Notes under the pieces: model-generated | What the model was told of the DNA's origin: nothing | Database searches by the model: none | The model's input: only the letters and a program-made list of their open reading frames with translations | In this document: positions 32,301-43,000 of the stretch, piece after piece | Numbering within the stretch: position 1 is the stretch's first letter | How the letters are laid out: each line of letters opens with the position of its first letter | Translations under genes and position numbers: made by a program | Source of the DNA: Rhynchopus euleeides | Taxonomy: Eukaryota > Euglenozoa > Diplonemea > Diplonemida > Diplonemidae | DNA: 64,000 nt | Direction of reading: 5' to 3' | Assembly (NCBI GenBank): GCA_963210315.1 | Contig: OY723278.1 | Location: 2,225,701-2,289,700 of the forward strand

Positions 32301-32971
32301 CTTTGGCACAATCGTGAACAGCAACGAGTTGCTGAGCCGTTACCAGCGCCAGGCGAAATCTGCTCTTCCAGAGGGTGGCCCCGTGTCGTTTGGGAATGGC
32401 TTCTACCGAGTGGACTGCACCGGCAACTTCCCCAGCCCCGAGTCCATCAATGCGGCTGGGTGTGTCTCTGGTGACTCTGCTGTGTACGGTGTGAGCTACG
32501 ACTTCTCTTTGGAGAACTGTGTCGAGAAGGAGACGGAGTACATTGTCTACTGGGATCAGTTTGTCGCCCTGTGCCAGAAGCACAGCCTGGAGGTGCTCCC
32601 ACAGTTCAGCCTTCCGTTCCTCGACTTCTTCCGGAAGTTCTCGAACAAGCACGCTGGTGCATGGCGCAGCATCTTCGCGAAGATGACGACCAAATCAAGG
32701 AAGCGTAGTTACGAGGACACAGGTATGCACAACAGGACTGAACATGTGAACTTAAACCACACTCCACGCAGGAAGCGGCGAGCCCACGTCTCCCGTGCTG
32801 ACGGGCCGTGCACCTGACAGCAGCGCAGCAGAACCGCATTGGGAAGGGTTCGACGACATGTTCGCCGAGGCCAAGTCCGACCAGCAGAACATTGATGTGA
32901 CGCATCACCTTGCTGAAGAGCTGGAGGCGGCGTCAATATACCGCGTCTTTGCTTTCAGGAAAACAGAGTAG
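29356..32971 (+). CDS. CGM1: Bifunctional mRNA capping enzyme: guanylyltransferase + cap (guanine-N7) methyltransferase
   Basis: Two exons, 29356-32722 and 32772-32971, giving 1188 residues; the 49-nt intron is GTATGC...CGCAG. The N-terminal half is a GTP:RNA guanylyltransferase: the nucleotidyl-Lys motif KSDG is at 173-176 (K173 forms the GMP adduct), with downstream motifs including GEALFDGELIL, DGLVFTP and FKYKF. The C-terminal part is a cap N7-methyltransferase: SAM motif I VVLDMCCGRGGDLMKW (about 800-815), then FSCVSCQFSLHYSF and the typical family ending, supplied only by exon 2, EAASIYRVFAFRK. A Lys-Gly repeat is inserted between methyltransferase motifs. No triphosphatase domain is present. 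The same order and fusion is known from trypanosome CGM1, which caps the spliced-leader RNA; that parallel is a main reason for suspecting a euglenozoan. The N-terminal 45 residues are low complexity; ATG 29356 is the first in frame with good context. Confidence 0.95.
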
Positions 32972-33470
32972 ATCCTCGGTTGCTCAGGCATCGTGCTCCC
33001 GCACACCGGCGCAGGACACTGTTGCTACACAGGGCTCGGTTCTCGCGGTCGTTACCGTTTCGTGGAGTGTCCGTTGTTGACGCTTCAACTGACCATTCCT
33101 CCCGCCACTGGGGCCGGTCCCCTCACCCCCCAAGGCAGGGTCGTGCGTCGCGGGCCTCGCATTGTGCTTGGCTGTGAGCCATCGCAACATCGTGCCACCG
33201 TGAGACAGCGTGTCTCGTGCAAGGTAGATAACAACACGCAGGCAAACCACGAAGGGTTGGGCGCAGCCTGAGAACGCCACGCCCCACCCCACCCCCTTTG
33301 CTGCACTTCGTGACACATGGCCTGCTTGCTGAGGGCCACGCCACACACCCCACCCCACCCCACCCCACCACCCGACTCAGGCACCCTCGCTCGTGGTAGG
33401 TCTGGGCCAGTGGGTGAGACACCCCCACCCCAGCCTCCAGCCCCCACGGAGGTGCTGCCGTAGGCACGCG
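32972..33470. other. Intergenic spacer
   Basis: About 500 bp; contains CCCCA-type runs at 33345-33372. Nothing recognised. Confidence 0.55.
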
Positions 33471-36400
33471 ATGCCCTGCCCGCCGCACCACCTGCGTCGC
33501 TGCGTGGTGCCGGTGCCACCCCCATGCAGAGGTGTGGGGGTGTCTGCGCGAAGCGTGTGCCTGCTGGCATGCGTGGTGCTGTGCCGTGTGGCGGGTGCAG
33601 CGGCAGGCCACCTTCAAGAGGGGTGGGCGGCGTCCAGCGCTGTGGTGGGGGGCAGGGTATACTACACTATGGAGGGGGGCACGGTGGTGTGGGGTGAGGA
33701 GGGGAAGGTGTTCGATGCGGCTGCGCTGGGCGGGGTGTGTGCGGTCGATGCAACACGTACGTCGCCTGCCACGATGCGCGACGCGAAGTATGCGGGGATG
33801 AGCTCTGTCGGTGGTGCTGCGCCAGGCGAGGCGTGGTGCAGCTCGGAGCAGCCCTCGGCCCTGCCCAACTACCTGCAGCTGGAGCTGGACCACCTCGCAG
33901 AGGTACACCGCATCGATTTTGCAGGGCTCTGCAGTCTGGCGCACAACACAGGCTGCGCTGAGTTCACCAAAACCGTGACAGTGACTGCTTGGGACGGCCA
34001 GTCATGGGTGACGCTCGTAACCTCAGCTGCGTCCGCAACGGTGGACGGGGAAAAGATATTCTCCGTGTACCCGTTCCTGGACTGGAATGTGACGTTTCCC
34101 GTTCAGACCATCCGGTTCCACCCCCAGGAGCGGGTGAGCATCAACGCGCGGGCGTGTCTGCGTGTGGATGTGTTCTCGCACTGCACCGTGCTGCAGCAGG
34201 GGCTGCGCAGGGCGAAGGCGCAGGGGATGTTCCTGAAGAACGCGAGGGGGTTGGAGCTGTTTGGGAACATCCGGGTGTCCGTCAGCCCCTACCCGCTGTC
34301 CGATGTGCTGGCGGTGCGCATCTCCCACCCCGTCGTCGGGGATGCCAGGATGGCGGCCGCAGTGGCTGCCACGCCGTCGTCTCCCCTCACGACGGCATAC
34401 TTCTCCTCTGTCGAACGCAACACGCCGCACCGCCATCTGCTGTACCTTGTCGACCTGAAGAAACTCGCGAGCGCCTCCGACAGATTCCTGACAGACAGGG
34501 GCTTCCAAAGCGGGGCAGAGGAAACGGAATATGCAAGCGGGCCTTACACAGCAGTGGATCAGGACCACGCGGCAGGGAAGGTCGGTGCTGCTGAAGCACT
34601 GTCAGAGGCAGGCTTGCTGGTATATGAATGCGGGCCTCGCTTCCATCCCTACTGCACGCGGGACGGGGGTGTCCCCTTCCTGTTCAGCGCACAGAGTGAC
34701 GACGGCTCTCCATCAGGCAGCGCAAGCTACTCGCTACTGCGCCCTTCAGGATCCGGCAAAGTATTCCGTGTCCACACCCACGGGGACCAGGCCTCGCTGG
34801 TCCTCATACATAACGCAAACGAGTGGCGGGGCCTTGCGCTGGTTGCAGAGAGCCACAACGACACCAGTGTCGACGACAGGGACCTTGCGTCGCCAGGCCT
34901 GCAGTCTGGGTGGAAGCTGAAGCGCAGCGAACAGCGCCCTGCCATCCGCTACAAAGACATCCTCGGCAGGATGGAGGGGGCTGCGGTGGCAAAGATCACC
35001 TGCTCCGATGTGTTCCAGGCCCGCCAGGTCTACACCGTCCTGCCGGGTGAGAACAACGCGTTTCTGACGTCGTCGGAAGGGTCGCTTCTGGACATGATAT
35101 TCTCCGACACGCTTGCAGCCGCCGGTGCAGACATGACCATGCCCTACGTCAGCTCTGTGCTGGAGAACAACAACAGGACCAGGTGGCTGCGCAACTCCGT
35201 GCAGTGCAGCGCCTCAAGCGACTTCTCCTTCGCGCTGAAGGGGCGGGACTGCGTCACTGTCGACACATCCTCTGGGCGTGTGCATGCCTTCGGCGAGAAG
35301 GTGGGCATCCACCTCCCGTGGGGCTGCAGCACGAAGACTGTGGCGGACATCGACGCTGCGGTGAGCGGGACACGCATGCAGCAGGACCCAGCGGCGGCTG
35401 ACATCGCGAGCCGCGTCTTCGTCGACATGTCTGGGCAGATCTCTGACACGCCGTCTCGCGACTTCTTTGTCGAGCTGTCAGGTGTTCTGTACTTCAGAGG
35501 GTCTGACGCGCAGCACGGCCTGGAGCTCCTGAGCTACAGGGGGGCGCAGGCCACAGCGCAGTCGCCTTTCCCCATCAGCGGGCACTACTTCGGCGTGCCG
35601 GGTGTGTCGGACGACGACATCCGTGATGAGTTCAGCGTCTACAGGAAGACCATGGTGGCCCAGGCGCTGAAGGACCCCTCCGCCACCCCGCAACGCTGCC
35701 TGGAGACGTATTTAGATGGGGCCACGTTCTACCTCGGCTTCGTCAGCTCTCTGGCGGCTGAGCGGAGGTCGTTCCACCTGCACCTGGCAATCCGCCCTGC
35801 ATACGATATCACGGAGAACGACAACTCGTATGTGTCGAACACGACATCGCTGGGTGCAATCCTGTCCCACGTGGAGCCGCTGTGGAGTGGTGAAGGTGCT
35901 TCTGCCGGTGCGTCGCCAGCAGCTTCCTCGTCCTCCGCATCATCTTCACGGCTGTACGACACGTCGCATATCGAGTCGTGGCTTGTGTCGTCCCAGCACA
36001 ACGGCATCGGGATGACTTTCCTCGACATCCGGGAATGCGGGTTGGATATCGAGGTCGGCAACAGCTCCACCACGTCGAAGCGAGTGGCTGTGGTTGCATC
36101 GGTTGGCGGGTGCTCCGCTGTGCCGTTGGGTATGCAATCAGTGCCTTGCAGGAAGTCCTTTGTTACTGCTTCGCCATCAGGAAATGCCGCAATGTGTTGA
36201 ACGTGTGCATCGGCACAGCTTGTCGGTCTTTTCTGCTCGGACACATGACTACACACAACAGGTCCCAGCCCACATGCGAGATTCACCGCAGTTCTTGACG
36301 ATGAGGGTGTGCTGAATGTCACACGCACTGACAAAGACGACGGCTGGACGGATGACCTCCGCCTGCGCTGTTGGTTGACTGGGTGTGCAGGCGGTGTGTC

Positions 36401-39400
36401 CACCCTGTCGTCGATGGCCGACGCTGCCAACAGCGATGGCTACACTGACCTGGATATCCGCTGCGGCAACACGTCGTGTACACTCTCGAAGGATGACACG
36501 CTTCTGACGTCGACGCTCAACGTCACGACAGTCCTGTCGCACATGTCGTCCGTCCTGCAATACGGGGTATGCACACTTTCACTGCTCCCATCACCACACC
36601 CACCTGCAGGCCACCCTTGGGTATCCGCTGCGCAGTGCGAGAAACGGCTTCACTGGCTTCGTCAAAGACGTGCGCATCGACGGGGCCTGCGTGATGCCCG
36701 ACCTGACCGACGCACAAGGTATTCCCGTCTCCCGTTGCTGCTGCTACACCGCCCCCCACAGCGCACGGGTGCAATGCCCCTCTCGTCACGTCTGCCAAGG
36801 GTCCTGTGCGCAACCTCAACGCTGTCGACGGCTTCTTCTTCTACATGGCTGTGCCTGCGGAGCACAGCACCTCGGAGGGCACAGACGACGAGGCGACACA
36901 TCGCACAGTGTTCCCCCACAGCGACGCGGAGTACGTGATGTATGACTACGGCAGTACACCTGCTGTGGTCAGGGAGGTGGTGTGGCGGTGCAGTGAACGC
37001 AACAAAAACGGCGGATGTCCCCGGCGTCTGGAACTGCAGTACCTGCCCGAGGCAGAGGTGCGCTGGGCGACCTACGCTCTGCTGGTGTCGGAGCAGGTCG
37101 AGGCCAAGCAGACGTGGAGGGTCACCGACGATGAGCTTTCAGGCCGCGTGGTGGTGTCTGCACGCTACTGGCGAGTCAAGCTCACCGAGGGAGACCTGCA
37201 GGGACAGGCGGCCCTCGATTACCTTGCCCTGTCGGCCTCCTGCTACGCAGGCACCTCGGCAGGGAATGTGTTTGCTGCAGCAGGCGTGGCGGCCGACCTC
37301 GCCATCGGGCTGGGCGGTTCCTCCCCACTGGGCGGCGTGCTTCTGAACGGGGCCCTCCTGTTCCTTGCGGCATCCGACTCTGTTGCACACCTGCTGTACC
37401 GTTTCACCGGTGATAACGCTCAGCCGAAGCGAATTTTCAACGAGCCACTCCTTTTCCACTCGTCTGTGGCCCCCTCCACACCCCATACGCTGGCACTGCC
37501 CAACGTTGGGGTGGCGGTATGGGCCGTGCGTGGCGGTCTCCTCCTTTCAGATGGCTCCGCCGCTGGCACACAGCTGCACAGACTGCCTGTGGTGGTGGCA
37601 GCGGGAGGACAGGACGGAGGGCTGGTTCTGCTCAGGGAAGAAGGAGACGAGTTTGCCGAAATCGCATACTTCTGCGAAAACAGCGACGCGCTCCGTGAGG
37701 GCACGGGGGGCGCTGCCTTCGCCTCCTCTGCTGGGGGTCTGTCAGGCACTGCGCTGTGCATCGTTCATATTACCCACAGCACGGCCACACCGGTGCTGCA
37801 CAGAATCCCGACAAGCCTCGGCACACTGACCCGCGTGTCGCACACCAAGTTCTTCCTCTCCAGCAGGGGCCTGCACAGCTCCGACGTCATCAACAACTTC
37901 TACCTCTCGGGCGATGCTCGCAGGGCACACCCGAAGTCCTTCACCTCTCTGAAGACCGACACCTGCCTGCCGCCTGCTCTGGTCAGCACCCTGGACCCCA
38001 CGCTGCCCGACACGGCGGTGGGCCCCACAGGCTTTCTCTCGATCTCGACCAACGAGCAGAGCACCCTGTCAGAAGGCATGGCCGCACTCCTCTCCTTCAC
38101 ACACGCTGATGCTATCAAGAGCGTCGACGCAATCAGCCTCAGCCTCTCTGTTCTGTCGATCAACTTCCAGGGCACCGATGTGACGACACGCGAGGCAAAC
38201 AACGGCCCGAATCAGCTCGGCACCTGCGATATGATCACTGTCGAGCTCATGGATCCGTCGTATTCATGGGATGATGCGGCGATGACGTATAACATGCACA
38301 GCAGCACAGCAGCGGCTGGGTCGTATGTGCTGAACTCGATGAACGTGTCAACAGCTCCATTCATGGGGGGTGGCGTGGTGGGCATCGACCTGGCTGGGCT
38401 TCTGGAGTCTCGAGCGAGCCGCTTGGGGGACACAGTGACGCTGCGGCTGTCGATTGACTCGGCGACGTGTACGGGGAGGACAGATCCATATCGGATTGTC
38501 TTCGCCTCTGCACGTGACCCCACCCCTGCGTTCCGCCCTGCCCTGTGCCTGGGCCACAACACTGTGTCTGCCATCCGCTTCTCGGAGACGCGCCACATCT
38601 CGCTCCCGAAGCCCGCTGCTCGGTCCCTCCGTGAATCGCTGTCAACTGGCCACGGGGAGGACACGCCTCTGCCCTCTGCGACGTGGTTCTATGTTGGCTG
38701 TGCCTCTGCCACAGTGAAGTTCAAGTTGCCGGAAGATGCTGTCATCGCGCTGCATCACGCACAACCGCCCAACCTGGACACAGGGAAGGAGGTGTTCGTC
38801 GCACCCCTGCTGGATGTGCAGGTGACCCGCGGTGTCGTCGAGGTGCTGCCCGACTCACTCGTGATGTCGCCCGACGGAGGGTTGCGGGTCGAGGCCCGCA
38901 GAGGAGCGGCAACGCTTCAGAGGGACGGGGGCGAGATGGTGTTCGCAACTACGCAGCCACACCTGCATCCCTTGTCGTGCAACTACGCCGCCCCCTCGGC
39001 AGGTGACGAAGTGTTTTTCGGCTTCCTCGACAACGGGGCTGCGCCACAGGTCTCCATCCTGGAGTTGTGCAGCGCAGCGACGTGCGAGGCCTCTGGGGGT
39101 GTCTGTTACGGATTTTCCTGTGTGTGCCCCTCAAGCATGGTCAGCATTGATGGCAACACCTGCGAGTGTGCCCCAGGCTACTACGGCGAGGGTTGCGTGC
39201 ACTTCTGCGACGCAGCCACCACTTGTGGCGGGCGAGGGGTCTGCACCTCGTCTGGGAACTGCAAGTGCCGCTTGGGGTTCGGTGGCCGCAAGTGTCAGCA
39301 GACCCTGACCTGCACCGACCTCCGCAAGCTGTATCCCAAAGCAGCGATCGACTGTTCGCGCATCTCCGACTCCCCCGTTACAACCAACCGGACATCATCA

Positions 39401-39502
39401 CCTATTACACAAGAGATTGATTCCTGCCGTGCCTGCATTGAAGAAGGCTACGAGACAATCAACGGGGTGCGGCGATACTTCTGCCGACAGTCCAAATCAT
39501 AA
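33471..39502 (+). CDS. Very large secreted mosaic protein (discoidin-like, LamG-like, EGF-like)
   Basis: Four exons: 33471-36129, 36262-36566, 36610-36718, 36762-39502; 1937 residues. Introns of 132, 43 and 43 nt begin GTATG, GTATG and GTATT and end CAG. A hydrophobic stretch (SVCLLACVVLCRVAGAAA) about 27 residues in acts as signal peptide after a longer than usual n-region. Early on there is a discoidin/F5-8C-like segment (LPNYLQLELDHLAEVHRIDF). Exons 2-4 join into a LamG-like block (RNGFTGFVKDVRIDGACV). Further on, SYSWDDAAMTYN with flanking strands resembles the carbohydrate-binding DNRLRE type (weak). Near the C-terminus lie EGF-like modules (CAPGYYGEGC; CGGRGVCTSSGNCKCRLGFGGRKC). No C-terminal membrane span or anchor is apparent, so it is probably secreted or matrix-associated, with adhesion or glycan binding likely. 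All three introns fall within 630 bp; the rest is intronless. Confidence 0.85.
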
Positions 39503-40071
39503 GGCCTTCGGGCCGCATCTGTGTCTGTGATCCGCGTCTCTGCCGCGCAGGACCTTGGTGGAAGTTGCTCAGTTTGCCCGATCTGCTATTTGTTCTGCTT
39601 CGAGCTGTTCAGTTCCGTGGCCAGTAGTCCTTTCTGTGGACAGCGGGGTCAGCACTGCCCCTGCCGCTGTTGCACTTACACAGCGATTTGTGTTCGACGT
39701 TGTTTTTAGCACTCACGTGCTCCAGAACAGTGCCAGTTCATAGTATGTCAACCATCTGTCAGACATGACAGCGGTTGGCCTTCTCTCTGTCACTTTGGCA
39801 CCTATTCTGCGAGGCAACTCACTTTCTGCACTTCTGAGTCTGCACCCATGGGGCTGCGTTATTGTTGCACACGATAACGTTGAACCGCCTGATGGACGTG
39901 CCTGGCCATTTCTCACCCGAAGCCGTGCGCCTTCCGGTGCATGAAGGCTGAAACCTCGCTTCGACGAACGACAATACCCAGACCCCAGCACCCCCATACT
40001 CCCCTTACCCCTGACTATCCAGCCACGCTCACACCATCGCACCTGCAACACCTGCACCACCACAGAGAGTG
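39503..40071. other. Intergenic spacer with a dispersed repeat
   Basis: About 570 bp. The stretch 39789-39840 resembles two places downstream of the next gene (see the entries at 45435 and 45745). An acceptor-like CCACCACAG (AG 40064-40065) lies six bases before the next ATG. Confidence 0.55.
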
Positions 40072-43000
40072 ATGTGCGCGGTCTCCCCGCTCCTATGGGC
40101 CGCGCTCCTCACACACGCCCTCTCGGGTGTCGGTGCCCTTCCTGGGGACAAGGTCTGGTATCGGGGGAGCCCTGGGCTCAGCTGCGATGACGTGTGCTCC
40201 GCGAACGAGATGCAGTGCACAGAGTCGATGTGGCCTCTCAGCGAAGAAGAGTTCAGTACCATCGCGGTGCAGCACAGCCTTGACCTTGCGTGCGATGCCG
40301 TCATTCTGGGCGGCTTCTTCGAGGCCCCTGTGCGGGTGGTGGAGCCTGCATCGGGGAAGATCGTCTGTGCCTGGCAAGGCCCCGACAGGGTATGGAGCTC
40401 CGGGCAGCACTCAGTGTCTGCCCGGTGCTCCCGCAAAGCGCATCTCAACTACAGCCGCGTCTGCCCCTGCCGGAGCGTGCGGGGCGGCGGGATGCTGGGC
40501 TGGAAGAACTTCAGCTCTGCCTTCACCTCCTCGCAGGAGAAGAAGCCGGAGGAGACGGTCGCACTGTGGTGGGAGGTCAACGGCCCGCTGCAGCACGTCG
40601 TCAGCGGTGTGGAGACTGTGAAGCACATCTCAACCGCGCTCTTTGACATCTACTACACCCACGTGAACGGGGTGAACATGTGGACCTTCACCCCGACGCT
40701 GGATCAGAATAAGACGTGTTACGACCTGACTGCCTACGACCCCACCAAGTACACGCAGGTTCCTGTCCCGGCAGACGAGGAGGTTGTGTACCTGGCCTCG
40801 ACAGACCTCGACGTCATTGCGGTGACACGGAAGAACGTGCTGCACCGGTGGAGCACAGGGCGTGCCTTCTGCCTCCCCCACACTGAGATCCTCTACTCGG
40901 AAAGCGGAGATCTTCGCGGGGTGGGCATCCGTGCGGGGCCCACACACAGAACAGGGACAGTCGAGTGGACGCCTGCCACTTGGAACCCGGATGGCGGTGT
41001 GCTCTCGCCCCCAGGGACACCCGCCACCCATGCCTGGCTTGCAGCGTTCGACCGGCTGACGAGCTACCCTGATGACATCCCGGCCGACAGCACGCGGTTG
41101 GCGTCGGGGGAAATCCACAGCGTCACAACGACTCACGCCGCGGCATGCGTCCTGATGGCAGATGGCACCATCTCTGCCTTCGGCAGCAGCAGCAGCGGGG
41201 GGCAGGCACCGCCCCTGACGTCTGTGAAGCAGGTGTTCGCATCGCGCGGTGCATTTGCTGCACTCCTGCAGAACGGGACAGTCGTGGCCTGGGGGAACGG
41301 CCAGCTGGGTGGCGAGCTTTCTCCCAACCAGGCCACACCCTTGCGCGCTATGACGGTGGTCGCCACCGAGGCGGCCTTCGTGGCATTCGCTGTCAACACC
41401 GCACCAGTGGGGGGCCCTGTTTTCCCAGGGACGGTGCATGCCTGGGGGGGTGTTGAGGAAGGGGGGGATGTTGCAGTGCAGTCCAAAGTGTCTGCCTCGG
41501 TGGACAACGGTTCATGCGCTGCCAGCCTCTGGAAGGACGTCCACACGCCGGAAGCATGCAGCAGGGCAGCGCAGCAGCTGGCTGCGGGCGGTGTGGCGGC
41601 TGTGTCTGCTGTGGAAGAGACGGAGCAGGGCAACCTGCCCACAGGATGCCTTTACAACCAGTCGTCATCACGCGTGCTCTTCAACACCAACAGGGAGCCG
41701 GTGGCAGTGTGCTACTGGGAGGAGCCCTACCTCCCTTCGACAACGCTCTCCGACAACTGGTATCAAGAGGAGGCGGTGGCGTCATACGATTCCTGCCAGG
41801 ACCTGTGCTGTCGGGACGCTTCATGCGGGGCGGGCACCTTTGTGACCGATGCGTCAGGGCGTTCAGCGGCGACGTGCCGGCTTTACCATCATGATGGGTA
41901 CGACATTCAGCAGGAGAAGAAAGCCGCGGAAACGCCTGCCCCGCCCACAGAGGCACCGCAAGTGCCCATCCCGGATTACAACGGCACCACCAACTCATCT
42001 TCCGGTGGCAACGTCACGGATGAGGATCTCGACCCCATCCCCGGGAACACGACGACTCTGACACCCACGTTGACTCAGATCCCGACACCGACCTTGGAGC
42101 CTCCGTTAAATGTGACTTACACGTCGTTTACCAAGGTGGGGCAGATGGGGAGGGTGTGTGCCACCGATGGCACTTTGGAGAAGGCGCTCACGGAGGATCC
42201 AGGCGGGATCGTCGGCGTGTTTGCAACAACGAAAGGGTTTCTCGCTGTGCAGAAAGGGGTCTACAGCACTCAGTCGGTGCCCGTTGTGTGGCCGGTTTCG
42301 CCCACAAAGAGCCCACTGCTGCAGGCAAGGCCCATCAAGTCAGTCCACGGCATGGAGGAGTCTTTCGTCATCGTCTCGGGGGATGCGAAGGACTCGCTGA
42401 TCACGACAACCTTCAGCCCAGGTGCGGCCACTGGCTTCCATACCGACCACCTGGAACCGGTGGGGGATGTCAGGATGCAGGATGTTGTGGACGATATTCG
42501 GTTCACGTTGGGCAGTGCGGCCGTCGTGTGGGGCAAAGGGGGTGTTGACACATGGCAGGCGAAGACGCGCCCCCTGGAACGCTTCATGAAATGGTCGCAC
42601 AAGGGTTGTCGCGAGACAGCGGGGGCACAAAGGAAGTCCTACGTAGATCTCAGTGTGTCCGACTGCGCGCAGCGTTGCCTCGAGCTGCCCGGATGCACGG
42701 GTTTCGAGTTCTCGGACAAGGGACGCTGTGCCCTCTGGCTGCACGGCGCCTGCTCGCGCTCGTTCCAGCCCGTTCTGGAAGCAGAGATCATCATCAAACA
42801 AGACTCGACAGACCTCTACATCCTCAACGACTTGAATCTCGTCGTCGACGAGAACATGGCCTCCTCAGTGAGCATGACACTTGTTGGGAAAGGGGAGTGC
42901 AAATCCGTCGGGGTTTACGAGGAACCAGTCGCTTCCAAGAACGCAAATTCCTCCCGAGAATGCAGGGGCCTCTGTCTGACGTTTCCTAGTCTCTGCACGG

